A DNA stretch of 64,000 bases from Psychrobacter sp. PG1 (GCF_014897815.1 NZ_JABUZG010000071.1:79894-143893), one strand, 5' to 3'. Positions 1-9,176 are shown, counted from the stretch's first letter. Numbers and translations are program-made. The notes: generated by a model not told the origin, from the letters alone.

Positions 1-763
1 ATGCCATAAATATCGACAAGGTACTGTTTTGTAGACCGACTTCTAGCGTCACCGAGGTTCTTTGCGCCCAGTTGAGACCGAACCATTTACTACTATAATA
101 ACCGAGCGCCATGGTTGAGAGATTTAATAATACCGATACGGGACCCGTAGCGATAAAGGCGTCGACAATGATATCGCGTTGCACATAGCCCAAAAATAGC
201 ACTAAAAACGTTAAAAATATCACCCCAAATCGAGACACATAAACTTGTGAGCGATCGGCAACGGTTGGTGCATAGCGTTTAATCAGCATACCGACACTAA
301 TAGGCACTATCGTCAGCACCACCAAAGTCAGCATCGTTTTTACTACTGGTAACTCAAACTCACTACCGCTGCCCATAAAATAAATCAATGAAAAGCTCAG
401 CACAATGGGAATGGTAAAGACGGTAATCACGCTCGCAATCGCGGTCATCGTCACCGACAGCGCCACATCGCCTTTGGCTAAATAGGTAAATAAGTTTGAG
501 GTAGTGCCACCCGGACACAGTACGAGGAGCATAACCCCGACGGCATACTCTGGGCGTAATGGCATGATATTGGCTAACGCAAAGCCAATGATAGGTAACA
601 GTATCAACTGATTGGTCAAGCCAATGCCGACTGCTTTTGGATATTTTAAAACCCGTTTAAAATCGTTGGTGACGAGGGTCAGCCCCATGCCCATCATGAT
701 TAAAAACAGACAAATAGGAATGATAACTGAATTGACTAACGTGACTATGGCAAGACCTTCCAT
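1..763 (-). CDS. bile acid:sodium symporter family (BASS) transporter, 3' end cut by window
   Basis: The frame reads from an ATG at 763 to the window edge for 254 codons without a stop, so the C-terminus lies outside. The translation is a chain of hydrophobic helices. It contains the LCPGGTTSN stretch at about residues 80-88 and, near the truncated end, GLQNSTLS, the two sodium-site motifs typical of BASS/SLC10 transporters. Family members are inner-membrane sodium-coupled symporters of organic anions such as bile acids, pantoate or keto acids; the substrate cannot be told from sequence. No operon partner is visible upstream. Confidence 0.85.
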   Translation of the reverse strand, partial: MEGLAIVTLVNSVIIPICLFLIMMGMGLTLVTNDFKRVLKYPKAVGIGLTNQLILLPIIGFALANIMPLRPEYAVGVMLLVLCPGGTTSNLFTYLAKGDVALSVTMTAIASVITVFTIPIVLSFSLIYFMGSGSEFELPVVKTMLTLVVLTIVPISVGMLIKRYAPTVADRSQVYVSRFGVIFLTFLVLFLGYVQRDIIVDAFIATGPVSVLLNLSTMALGYYSSKWFGLNWAQRTSVTLEVGLQNSTLSIFMA

Positions 764-1110
764 AACTACATCCTTGTAGATAAGAGCTGTTTATAGGTTC
801 ATTTTATAGATGAATTTTATAGACCGAGTATGCTGATTAAATGACGCTTGATTAGCAATCCTTGCTAAGGCGTATCCTCATAATCAATAGCCGTTAAACA
901 CCGATAATCAATTAAAAAACAGCAAAAAATAAGACATGGTAAAAGCAAGTATATAGGGGTAAAGTCTGCCTTATCTATTTTATTCAACTACTCACCAGTC
1001 AGTATCCAAACGTAGGATATCCGCCATATAAAAGTATAGAAAAACTTTAAGGTATACCGTTATTTATATTTTTAGGCTGAGAACGAGCAGATTTGTCGCT
1101 AAGAAAGGAA
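764..1110. other. intergenic region, nothing convincing
   Basis: About 350 bases of AT-rich DNA upstream of the BASS gene and downstream of the small membrane protein. It should hold the BASS promoter, but I see no -10/-35 pair good enough to call. A short direct repeat (attttatag, twice within 30 bases near 800-820) is the only structure noticed. Confidence 0.5.
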
Positions 1111-1338
1111 TCAATCACACCCGCCACCATCACCACCACTGTCACCACAAGAGTCATTGCTGCTATATCCGCTATGATTACTGTTGTTGATGTCATCTCC
1201 AGAAGATGAGCTGGAAGTACGCTTTGAAAGCTTTGTACGACTAGACCAGAGCATCACTTTAAACACACCATAAAACATCAGTAGCCCAAAAACAATCTGT
1301 AAAAGTAGCAGGAAGCCCCAGAAGAAAAGTTCAAGCAT
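1111..1338 (-). CDS. small membrane protein with Ser/Gly/Cys-rich tail
   Basis: A 75-residue product. Residues 4-31 form one strongly hydrophobic segment (perhaps a tight hairpin). It is followed by a basic stretch (SSRTKLSKR) and then a low-complexity tail of Ser, Asn, Gly and Asp ending in GGGCD. The N-out or N-in orientation is not clear; the basic residues after the helix favour a cytoplasmic tail. Similar Gly/Cys-rich tails occur on several small bacterial membrane proteins, but I cannot assign a family. The ORF is isolated and its ribosome-binding site is weak, so it may be a chance ORF, although the helix-basic-tail architecture argues for a real gene. Confidence 0.5.
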   Translation of the reverse strand: MLELFFWGFLLLLQIVFGLLMFYGVFKVMLWSSRTKLSKRTSSSSSGDDINNSNHSGYSSNDSCGDSGGDGGGCD

Positions 1339-1465
1339 AATATAGTCGACTCTCTATAATTTCTTGTTAGACATTGATAGCAACGCAAGGATAACTAAGA
1401 TAAGTGCTTATTTTGGGGATAAGAAAGAACATAAGATTAAGAATATATCTTAAATTGGCAGGACT

Positions 1466-1936
1466 TTAGTGACGGTCAGTACTGATAACTGCCGTACCAT
1501 AGGCAATAGCTTCGACCATGCTGCCCAATTGATTGATATTGCTAACTTCTAGACGTAAGCCGTAGATATGGTTATAGCCTTTGGCTTGTGCTTCGGTACG
1601 CATACGTACAAGAGCCTCGCGGCGGGCACGGTCGAGTAAGGTCTCGTAAGTGGTCAAGTTTTTGCCAAAAATGCTCAACAGCCTAGCGATAATCATTTTG
1701 AAATAATCTTGGGCAATAACCACGCTACCAAGTACCAGCTCACCTTCAGTATTGGCAACAAGTTTCGGCACATAAAAGCGCTCACTTGAGACCATAATAT
1801 GGCTTAATTCTTGCTCTGCAACGCTTAACTGCGCGAGATGTTGGCGCTCATGACGCGACCCAAAAAACCAGCCAGCAGCGAATAGTAAAATAAACGGTGC
1901 GTAATTGATAAGCATTTGGGTAAGGGAATTATTCAT
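1466..1936 (-). CDS. YbjQ/UPF0145-family protein with N-terminal membrane anchor
   Basis: 156 residues. A transmembrane segment (about residues 9-26) is followed by a YbjQ-like domain. In it, a strand with VLGSVVIA, a helix containing TTYETLLDRARREALVRM and a terminal strand with EAIAYGTAVI match the pattern of the YbjQ family (former DUF74, a pentameric beta-alpha-beta fold sometimes called heavy-metal-binding). The molecular function of the family is not established. It sits directly downstream of a second, anchor-less YbjQ protein in the same orientation with about 60 bases between them, so the two are probably co-transcribed and related by duplication. Confidence 0.82.
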   Translation of the reverse strand: MNNSLTQMLINYAPFILLFAAGWFFGSRHERQHLAQLSVAEQELSHIMVSSERFYVPKLVANTEGELVLGSVVIAQDYFKMIIARLLSIFGKNLTTYETLLDRARREALVRMRTEAQAKGYNHIYGLRLEVSNINQLGSMVEAIAYGTAVISTDRH

Positions 1937-1996
1937 GGCACGTCTCTTGTCATAAACTTATCAGAAAAAAATATCGATGCTTTAAGATTTGGTTAG

Positions 1997-2446
1997 CTAA
2001 CCAAAAGGGTTGAAACGTGGCAAGTCATCGGTCGCTGTCGGTGCAGAATTTTGTAGATTTGGCTGTTGACCAGACTGATGATGATGAGAGTCGCTTGGTG
2101 GGGTTTGATAGACTTGCTGCGGCATCGGTATGGCTTTAACCGCGGTACCATAGACAAACAGCTCAGAAGCGCCTTGGGCAATGCTAGAGGTCGAAAACCG
2201 CAGACCTACCACGGCATCAGCACCCAAGGCTTCTGCCTTGATGACCATACGATCGATCGCTTCTTGGCGTGACTCTTCTAACAGCTCGGTGTAGGCCGTC
2301 AGCTCACCACCAACGATATTTTTTAGCCCAGCAAACAAGTCTTTGCCGACGTGTTTTGAGCGTACTGTACTGCCGTACACCACATCTAAACGCTCGGTGA
2401 TCTGATAGTTGGGCAAATGCTCAAGATTGGAGAGTTGCACAGTCAT
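1997..2446 (-). CDS. YbjQ/UPF0145-family protein, soluble
   Basis: 149 residues. The YbjQ core runs from about residue 14 (YQITERLDVVYGSTVRSK) to 108 (ELFVYGTAVKAI) and includes the typical YTELLEESRQEAIDRM helix and the ALGADAVVGLRF strand. A polar tail rich in Gln, Ser and Pro (about 40 residues) follows and looks disordered. There is no signal peptide or anchor, unlike the neighbour just downstream. An AAGG ribosome-binding site precedes the ATG. The family is widespread, is proposed to bind metal or form pentamers, and has no proven role. Confidence 0.85.
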   Translation of the reverse strand: MTVQLSNLEHLPNYQITERLDVVYGSTVRSKHVGKDLFAGLKNIVGGELTAYTELLEESRQEAIDRMVIKAEALGADAVVGLRFSTSSIAQGASELFVYGTAVKAIPMPQQVYQTPPSDSHHHQSGQQPNLQNSAPTATDDLPRFNPFG

Positions 2447-2531
2447 AATACGACCTTATCCGTGACGTTATATAGACAGCGTCAACTTGGATATAGACCA
2501 AACCACGCTGTCCGTATATTGATAAAAAAGG

Positions 2532-3089
2532 CTAATCGTTGGTATGGAACAACAAAAATAACTCAGTCAAATTGCCTTCGATGCTATTGGCCATTTGTGC
2601 CAGCTTGTCTTCATCTTTACGCATCTCTGCAAGCTCTGGATCTTCATCATCGATACCGCTTAGCAAAATCATTGGTAAGGTCAAGACAGCCACATCTTCA
2701 GCCGTTTCTTCATCTTCAAACCAATCGCTGGCTTCATCGCCATACATCGCATCGACAAAGCCAATTGACCAAGCAACGATATCTGATTCATCTGAAAAAT
2801 CAACGGCCACTTCTTCATCACCCGCATCTTCACCAAACGGTAGCTCAATAGGTGTCTCGTTTTTTAGCTCAGCGATAATAGAATCGCGCCAGCGCTGGAT
2901 ACCGTCGATGACATTTTCTGGGATTTCGCTAACATGGCCTTCAAACAGTGCATCCAGCCAATTCGGTAATGGACGCCCAATGACTGTCGCTGTTAAAAAA
3001 CCATGCGCGGCGACACTATCAAGCACAAATGGGCTCTCTTGATTGTCCAAATAGTCTAATAATTCATCGAAGCTTAATTGGTTACTCAT
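2532..3089 (-). CDS. UPF0149 (YecA/YgfB-like) family protein
   Basis: 185 residues, acidic, with no membrane segment. The N-terminus (LSFDELLDYLD, then VAAHGFLTA near residue 27 and GRPLPNWLDALF) matches the conserved start of UPF0149 proteins, in which a helix pair is followed by a Gly-Phe-Leu motif. Later segments rich in Asp and Glu with FSIGFVDAMYG-type spacing (here WSIGFVDAMYG) fit the second half of the family. E. coli YgfB and YecA belong here. YgfB homologues have been linked to regulation in Pseudomonas, but no general function is proven. It lies alone here, not next to pepP/ubiH as ygfB does in E. coli. Confidence 0.8.
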   Translation of the reverse strand: MSNQLSFDELLDYLDNQESPFVLDSVAAHGFLTATVIGRPLPNWLDALFEGHVSEIPENVIDGIQRWRDSIIAELKNETPIELPFGEDAGDEEVAVDFSDESDIVAWSIGFVDAMYGDEASDWFEDEETAEDVAVLTLPMILLSGIDDEDPELAEMRKDEDKLAQMANSIEGNLTELFLLFHTND

Positions 3090-3372
3090 GATGTAATTGT
3101 CCTTGAAAGATAGAGTGCGGCAGTCGCCATAAACGATCGGTTAAGTGCAGAATAGTGGATAATTTGAAGGTAAAAATGGTTTTGGCAAAGCACCCAAACC
3201 ATCTTTATAAAATAAGAATCATTGCATAGAGCGGGTTGCGAGCAACCGTCAAAAAGTAACGATCGCGATATCATTAGCATTACACTGTCAGCTAATATGC
3301 CGTTATTAAAAGGCTTTAGTCGGCTTAAATGACTGAGCACTTTCACATTAGGCTATGACTTAAGTTTAAAAA

Positions 3373-3609
3373 CTAAAGATCGTCATCATCCCAATCATCG
3401 CCATCTTCATCGAAATTGTCTATATCGTCTAGATCATCCTTTAGCTCTTTGGCCAAACGCTTTTCTTCTAGCAGATTATCGATCAGTCGACGCTTCTCAA
3501 GACTACTTAAGCGCGTACGCACGCTCGTCTCGGCCTCTTCCACCATCTTTGCATCATCATCGTCGACAAAATCATCATCAAAATCGTCGTCAATATCAGC
3601 GTCACTCAT
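3373..3609 (-). CDS. PA3496-family small acidic protein
   Basis: 78 residues. Two Asp-rich ends flank a central basic helix with VRTRLSSLEKRRLIDNLLEEKRL split over residues 30-52. The pattern of an acidic flank, RRxLIDxLLEEKRLxKEL and an acidic tail is that of the PA3496 family, annotated as putative envelope integrity proteins; the role is not proven. A clear AGGAG ribosome-binding site lies 6-8 bases before the ATG, which supports a real gene despite the low complexity. Confidence 0.72.
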   Translation of the reverse strand: MSDADIDDDFDDDFVDDDDAKMVEEAETSVRTRLSSLEKRRLIDNLLEEKRLAKELKDDLDDIDNFDEDGDDWDDDDL

Positions 3610-3793
3610 GACAAACTCCTATCATTTTTAGCAAGGGTATTAAGAATACATTAATATATATATGCCTTATAAAGTCTCTACTTCACGTTGTCAATGCTTT
3701 TTATTATTACTGCCCTATTTTTAGGCTGTTTAAAGATAACGACAGAGACAATATCTCAGACAATTGTATAGTAATAAGCGAATATAAGCAGCA

Positions 3794-5260
3794 TTAAATA
3801 GCCGACTCATCTGCGCTTTCAATCATCAATACCGCATTGCGCACATCCGCTAAGCGTTGGATCATCGAATCGTTGCCACCATCGAACACCGCACATTCGC
3901 GCTCATAAACCGTGGTTGGGCGCATGATACTCTGTACCTGTACATGGTGGCTGATTTGCTTAAGACCTGCATTGGGTAACAAAATCAGCATTTGCTCTTT
4001 TTTGCCGACGCTGTGTAATAATTGCGTCATTGCTTGCGCCTGTGCATCATCGCTGACACCTGCTTTAGCAGGTAGCGCAAAGCGGCTTAGCTCAATGTGC
4101 TTGTCATGGATGATTTTGTTAAGCATCAAATACAGTTTGCCAAGCATCACACCTGCTAACGCCACTTTGGCATGGCTATTGTCCGCCTTTAACAACACGC
4201 TAGCACCCGTGTCATCGAAACGCGGCTCGTTCATCGCGCTGACACCCAACAACAATGGCTGCTTAAGTAACTCGGTCACCGCTTGATTCAATAGCTGCGT
4301 ACATAATGCCAAATAAGGTAAACGCTGAGCCGGTGCCAGACGCTCAAGCATATTGAACTCGTCATGGAATACAATCTGCACTCTCACACTGTCAAATGAG
4401 CGGGTGGCAGACAACCGAGAGGCGCTACCAGATTTATGAGCGCGGCTTATCTCATCTTGGGCAGCACCATTTGCTGCATCATGCTCTGCTCGCTCTTCAG
4501 TCGTACTATCGATAGGCTGACTATTAGAGCCAGTGGTATCAGTCGCCCCTTGATTTTGTTGCGTTCTTAAATACTGGTTTACTTCACTATGTACATCCAA
4601 TTTGTGTGCATTGGTTGGCTGACTGTCCGTTGCACCCTCTACAGAATGCTCCGATGCTTCTCTATCCGTATCCGTGGTACGGCGTTCAAACTCCCGATCA
4701 TAACTGCGCTGATCGATTTGCATATACTGCTCACGATGCAAATCTTGAATATCGCGGCTAAGCGCGTTAATTTGCTCTTTGGTTGGACGAGCAAGATAAC
4801 CATAAACCAGCCAAAGCAACAAATGCAGCAGCATCGTACCGATGACGAACGGCCATTGCATAGCGATAATCTCGCCTTTGCTAATATCTTTTAACGTCAA
4901 CGACACACTGCCAATCACCGAATCGCCATTGGTGGCAATCTGACGAATGGTATCACCTTGCTGCATGGGCGCATTGCCAACAGGCACCAAGATGTCGTCG
5001 TTATTGTCTTTAATCAATATGCGCGTCACGTCTTGCTCGCTAGTATAGCGATTGGCAATGACACTCAAGCTGACACGGTCTTTATTTTCTAAAGACAACC
5101 TTGCTTCATCAATCAGCTGGGCGACCATCTGCTCGCCTTTTAACGCACGACTTTTGCTCAGCTGTTGATCGGTGCTGATGACCAATAACAACGTCTGCAA
5201 ACAAAAACTAACCAGAAGAATAATGGCAAACAACCCTTGCCGCGGCGCTAAATACGTCAT
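3794..5260 (-). CDS. AhpA/YtjB-like two-helix membrane protein, enlarged
   Basis: 488 residues. An N-terminal transmembrane helix (about 10-28) is followed by a roughly 100-residue extracytoplasmic segment resembling small sensor domains, a second helix (about 133-155) and a long cytoplasmic part. The order and the divergent position next to serB match E. coli ytjB (smp/ahpA family). That family is short (about 200 residues), whereas this protein adds a polar linker (about 190-290, rich in Gln, Thr, Asp, Ser) and a folded C-terminal domain of about 180 residues containing FDSVRVQIVFHDEF and LLILLPNAGL-like strands. I do not recognise the C-terminal domain. The family assignment rests partly on context. 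Confidence 0.62.
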   Translation of the reverse strand: MTYLAPRQGLFAIILLVSFCLQTLLLVISTDQQLSKSRALKGEQMVAQLIDEARLSLENKDRVSLSVIANRYTSEQDVTRILIKDNNDDILVPVGNAPMQQGDTIRQIATNGDSVIGSVSLTLKDISKGEIIAMQWPFVIGTMLLHLLLWLVYGYLARPTKEQINALSRDIQDLHREQYMQIDQRSYDREFERRTTDTDREASEHSVEGATDSQPTNAHKLDVHSEVNQYLRTQQNQGATDTTGSNSQPIDSTTEERAEHDAANGAAQDEISRAHKSGSASRLSATRSFDSVRVQIVFHDEFNMLERLAPAQRLPYLALCTQLLNQAVTELLKQPLLLGVSAMNEPRFDDTGASVLLKADNSHAKVALAGVMLGKLYLMLNKIIHDKHIELSRFALPAKAGVSDDAQAQAMTQLLHSVGKKEQMLILLPNAGLKQISHHVQVQSIMRPTTVYERECAVFDGGNDSMIQRLADVRNAVLMIESADESAI

Positions 5261-5755
5261 GATATGGTAAACTTTTTTGGATAAGAGAAATTAAAAAAAA
5301 CAAGGCTATCCCTCATTTTTTGGCGAATTTAAAAAAACTATAATAGTGCGTATCTTAATAAGTATGTATTGAATTTAAGTACCATAACCCGACACGTCTG
5401 TTGTTGCCTAAAATAGCATTTACAACAAGGTTTGGTTACTTAAAAACTGCTGTCTCAAATACTAATACTCAGGATAATCTACTGCACATTTGGTAAGCGG
5501 CGACTGAGAGCATTGTTGTGGATATCATCATGAATACAGTCCGCTTATCTTATCTACTATATCACCATAATAAGTCTTATAGCGTTAGTTGATTTATAAA
5601 TTTATCATAATAATCACATTCAATTTCAAATGATTTTTCAACGATTGCTGTCATCTTTAATCGACGGTGATACTTTGTGCGTCATCTATAGGCGCTGCCG
5701 AGTAAAGCTGCTATTATTCCCAATCTTATATGAGCATACAAGGGACCATTGAGCC
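5261..5755. other. divergent promoter region between ytjB-like gene and serB
   Basis: About 495 AT-rich bases between two divergent starts. A TATAAT hexamer on the plus strand near 5338-5343 has only a poor -35 (TTTTTT, 17-base spacing), so I do not call it. No gene-sized ORF, repeat or structured element stands out. Confidence 0.5.
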
Positions 5756-6946
5756 ATGCCACACAATACATCTTACTCGTTACCAAAAGACAGCAAAGCA
5801 TGGCAACAAGCCGTTGACTCTATTGCGTCACTGTTACCAGATAACACGAACTTACAAGATTTTGATGCGCTACAGTCCCTACCAGTTTTTGCTCTTATTG
5901 TTGTGCTACCGACCAAAGTATCGACGCTTGATATTCACCAGTATGTGCAATCATGGGTCGATGAACAGCCAAGCTGGCATTTGGTCACCGTCGCTGAAGA
6001 TACTGATGCCAGTTTTGTCAATATTACCGTTTCTGATACAGAGCCAACGGCAGCAAACGCACAGCGCTTGCCTTTTACTCAAGCACAAGTATTCCGCTAT
6101 TTGTTGGTTCCAGTCACTGATACGCTGATGCATCCTGGCAAAAAGACCGCAGCAGCTCACATCATTGATGATCAGCTGACCACGCGCTTGCGTCATGACT
6201 TGACCGAAGCTTATAACGATAGTCATCAAGCGAGCAGTACTGAACGCTTGGATATTGTCGATTGCCATATTTTATCAGTCGGTCATATGCTACGTACCCA
6301 CAAGCTTGCCTGCTTTGATATGGATTCCACCTTAATCAAGCAAGAAGTCATCGTTGAGTTGGCAAAGACAGCGGGTATCGGCGAAGAAGTCGAAGCCATT
6401 ACGGAAGCGGCAATGCGCGGTGAGATGGATTTTGATGAATCTTTTGCCCAGCGTGTGGCGTTACTAAAAGGCATCTCGACCGATGTGTTAGATGATATCT
6501 GCAATCGTTTGACGCTATCAATGGGTGCTCGCATTACCATCAGTGCACTAAAGGCTTTGGGCTACCATACCGTACTGGTATCAGGCGGCTTTACCTACTT
6601 TGCGCGCCATATCGCTGAGCAATTGGGCATTGACGAAGTTCACGCCAACGCCTTAGATATCGACGAAGGGGAAGTCACTGGTCATGTACAGCTGCCCATC
6701 GTCAATGGCGCCAAAAAAGCGGCGATCGTTGAGCATACTGCGGAGCGCTTGGGTATCGAGATGTCACAAGTGGTCTGTATCGGTGACGGCGCCAATGATT
6801 TACCGATGATGGGTATTGCTGACCTAGGCGTCGCCTATCATGCTAAGCCCATTGTCCAAGCACGTGCTGATGCCGCCATCAATGTCACAGGGCTTGAAGG
6901 CATACTTTATGCCCTTGGTTATCCAGCACTTGCACCCACGGAGTAA
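5756..6946 (+). CDS. serB: phosphoserine phosphatase SerB
   Basis: 396 residues. The enzyme removes phosphate from O-phospho-L-serine in the last step of serine synthesis. The C-terminal half is a HAD phosphatase: nucleophile motif FDMDSTLI with Asp188 and Asp190, motif II Ser in LVSGGFTYF (about 275), and the magnesium loop GDGANDLPMM (about 343). MRGEMDFDESFAQRV is the substrate-binding cap typical of SerB. The N-terminal 180 residues are the ACT-like regulatory portion seen in longer SerB proteins. The start ATG is preceded by an AAGGGA element. Divergent from the ytjB-like gene, as in E. coli. Confidence 0.96.
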   Translation: MPHNTSYSLPKDSKAWQQAVDSIASLLPDNTNLQDFDALQSLPVFALIVVLPTKVSTLDIHQYVQSWVDEQPSWHLVTVAEDTDASFVNITVSDTEPTAANAQRLPFTQAQVFRYLLVPVTDTLMHPGKKTAAAHIIDDQLTTRLRHDLTEAYNDSHQASSTERLDIVDCHILSVGHMLRTHKLACFDMDSTLIKQEVIVELAKTAGIGEEVEAITEAAMRGEMDFDESFAQRVALLKGISTDVLDDICNRLTLSMGARITISALKALGYHTVLVSGGFTYFARHIAEQLGIDEVHANALDIDEGEVTGHVQLPIVNGAKKAAIVEHTAERLGIEMSQVVCIGDGANDLPMMGIADLGVAYHAKPIVQARADAAINVTGLEGILYALGYPALAPTE

Positions 6947-7022
6947 CGACTACACTCGCAACACCATACCATGGAGCTAGGTTAGTGTTTTTAACATTAA
7001 TCTGGCTTTTACGTCTTATTAC

Positions 7023-7054
7023 ATTGCGACATTGCGACATTGCGACATTGCGAC
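7023..7054. repeat. four tandem copies of an 8-bp unit (ATTGCGAC)
   Basis: Four perfect head-to-tail copies of ATTGCGAC lie between serB and the DUF368 gene, about 85 bases before the chosen DUF368 start. An 8-base unit is not a multiple of three and can change copy number by slippage. The copies sit in the likely 5' untranslated region, not within a chosen coding sequence. Confidence 0.95.
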
Positions 7055-7138
7055 AGTCAATTTTCGCATCACTGTCCTAGCATACTTAGCGGCATCGCAT
7101 TAACTTTCACTGTGTTTTTAAATAAAAAAGGATTGTCC

Positions 7139-8134
7139 ATGACGGCATCACCATCACCGCGGCAAAATGAGCCGTCAGCGCCACAACCACTGGATAAGAG
7201 CAGCACTGCTGCATCCTCCGATAGTCCAAAGCAACTATTTGGGGTTTATATCAGAGGAATGGCCATGGGGGCAGCGGATATCGTACCGGGTGTCTCTGGC
7301 GGTACCATTGCGCTGATTGCCGGTATTTATGAGCGCTTGATTAACGCCCTGAGTAGCATCGGCCCCAATCTCTGGCAGATATTTCGACAGGAAGGCGGAA
7401 TCAAAGGTTTGATTGCGGTGTGGCGACAAGTTGATGCCACTTTTTTGTTGTTTTTGTTATTGGGAATCGCCACCAGTTTTGCTACTTTAGCCGGTATTAT
7501 CAAACACCTATTGGATAATCAACCGTTATTTATTTGGTCGTTCTTTTTTGGACTGGTTGTCGCAACGGTATTTATATTATTGAGTGAGATTCAGCGTTGG
7601 AATATAGGGCGGGCAGCACTATTCGTGACTGGTCTTGTTGCCGCTGTGGTCATTAGCAGCTTACCATTGCTCACGACCACACCAAGCTTGCCTTATTTGT
7701 TTTTTGCTGGCGCAGTCGCTATTTGTGCCATGATACTGCCCGGCATATCTGGGTCTTTTATCTTATTACTATTAGGTGCTTATGACGCAGTATTAGAAGC
7801 CGTACATAGCCTTAACTTTACGATAATCTTCACGGTCATTGCGGGCATGGCAACGGGATTATTATTATTTACTCGCGCACTTAAATGGCTATTGTCTCGC
7901 TACTATCAGGCAACTTTGGCCTTGCTCACAGGTTTTATCGCAGGCTCGCTTGTGAAAGTATGGCCATGGAAAGTAGATGCGTTAGGCGCGCTTGATAGTG
8001 ATGCGATAAACAACGTGATGCCATGGCAATATCCTACTGGTCCACATTGGCTAACCACTGTAGGACTGATGCTGCTAGGCGCGATTTTAGTCTCACTATT
8101 GTCTTGGTGGGGCGCTCGTAGCAATCGCGCTTAA
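7139..8134 (+). CDS. DUF368 polytopic membrane protein
   Basis: 331 residues with about eight hydrophobic helices. The signature of the family is visible: GAADIVPGVSGGT near residue 42 and, half-way along, ILPGISGSFILLLLGAY, an internal repeat of PG(V/I)SG motifs. DUF368 proteins are inner-membrane proteins; members related to PopT have been linked to undecaprenyl-phosphate recycling at the membrane, which I note only as a possible role. I chose the ATG at 7139 because AAAGGA lies 6-8 bases before it. The longer in-frame TTG start would read through the 8-bp tandem repeat and add a non-conserved leader. Confidence 0.88.
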   Translation: MTASPSPRQNEPSAPQPLDKSSTAASSDSPKQLFGVYIRGMAMGAADIVPGVSGGTIALIAGIYERLINALSSIGPNLWQIFRQEGGIKGLIAVWRQVDATFLLFLLLGIATSFATLAGIIKHLLDNQPLFIWSFFFGLVVATVFILLSEIQRWNIGRAALFVTGLVAAVVISSLPLLTTTPSLPYLFFAGAVAICAMILPGISGSFILLLLGAYDAVLEAVHSLNFTIIFTVIAGMATGLLLFTRALKWLLSRYYQATLALLTGFIAGSLVKVWPWKVDALGALDSDAINNVMPWQYPTGPHWLTTVGLMLLGAILVSLLSWWGARSNRA

Positions 8135-8372
8135 CCCTACCTTAAATCTGCATCATTCTCTTTTTAAAACCCAAAAACCTACTATACACTCTTAATAATA
8201 AGCGCCCATCCTTGCGGCGCTTGTGCTTAAACCTTGCCATACAAAACCATCAAAATGTGCTAAAAAACCAAACGTCAACGGTTGTCGCAAAGTCGCTTGT
8301 CCCCTCTTTAGCTTTGTTCCCCAAACTTTCATAATGACCCTATTGGAATTCACCTTATGAATAGCGAGATGA

Positions 8373-8774
8373 ATGATGTTACTGACTATATTTTCGGTTA
8401 TTGGTATAGAAACGTGGAGCACGGCGGCACTGCTTGGTTATAGCTTGCTGGCAGGCTTGATTTTGGCGCTTGCCTTATCCTCACAGCGCTGGCTGCTCTG
8501 GTATCTATTTGGTGGTATGGCATATTGGCTAGCAGTTGAGGCGATTCAAAGCATTGTGGCGGGTCGTCCTATGCTATCAGAGCTGTCAGAATGGCACAGC
8601 TATATCATCGCCATGGGTATCAGTTGGTTGCCTTTAGCGGGCTGGGTGCTGTATCGGGCACTACGTTACGAGGATGTCAGTCAATCCGTTCAGCTGCAAC
8701 GTCAATTGCAAGCGGCACGTTATATCGAGCACACGCCTGTTTATGATGACGACTACCAACCGCGCTTCCACTGA
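8373..8774 (+). CDS. small membrane protein of unknown function
   Basis: 133 residues with three hydrophobic segments: about 4-38 (probably two helices), 43-60 and 78-95. They are followed by a polar C-terminal tail with a Gln/Arg-rich stretch and HTPVYDDDYQPRFH. No motif assigns a family. Two ATG codons stand side by side (8373 and 8376); a short GCGAG sequence may serve as ribosome-binding site. Coding on this strand is supported by the continuous hydrophobic pattern and the charged C-terminus typical of small inner-membrane proteins. Confidence 0.6.
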   Translation: MMLLTIFSVIGIETWSTAALLGYSLLAGLILALALSSQRWLLWYLFGGMAYWLAVEAIQSIVAGRPMLSELSEWHSYIIAMGISWLPLAGWVLYRALRYEDVSQSVQLQRQLQAARYIEHTPVYDDDYQPRFH

Positions 8775-9176
8775 TAGAGTCGCGTCTATATCAATGAGCG
8801 ACGCTGTCAGGTTAGTTCATTCTCTGTTTACAGTACTTTTACTTACCTCTTATATAGCCTGTATTACATTATCTTTATTCGACTGTATCTCGTCCAAAAA
8901 TTACGATTAACCTGCCGTCAAATTCGCTCAATCTAGCATAGGTAGTGTGAGCATTCATTTTCGTTCCCACTCTCTTTTCTACTGTCATTTTTATAAATAT
9001 TAACAACTTGTTTTAATCAAGACGACGTCATTGGATGTTACAAGATACTTAACGCTCTCTACGTAACTCCTAAAGAATAGCAACCTCTCTATCGTTTATA
9101 ATCTAGTTATATATTTGTCACAAAAATTGTTATAAAGTACGCATTATTTTGCGTCTCATTCTTTAGGAGTTCGATT
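8775..9176. other. intergenic region before the SCP2 gene
   Basis: About 400 AT-rich bases. A TATAAT near 9098 and a TTATAAAG near 9132 are possible -10 boxes for the SCP2 gene, but neither has a good -35 at normal spacing, so no promoter is called. A strong AGGAG ribosome-binding site precedes 9177. Confidence 0.4.

Noticed and set aside
2417..2851. Plus-strand ORFs over the YbjQ/UPF0149 genes
   Set aside because: Antisense shadows with His/Gln/Leu-rich composition and no family resemblance.
3086..3346. Minus-strand ORF of 86 codons overlapping the UPF0149 start
   Set aside because: Overlaps the start of a recognised gene, has Cys/Ser/Leu-rich random-looking composition, no ribosome-binding site and no domain.
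5338..5343. TATAAT as a promoter upstream of serB
   Set aside because: No acceptable -35 at 16-18 bases and over 400 bases from the gene.
8192..8422. Minus-strand ORF in the DUF368 to small membrane protein spacer
   Set aside because: Overlaps the start of the plus-strand gene and has no ribosome-binding site or recognisable domain.
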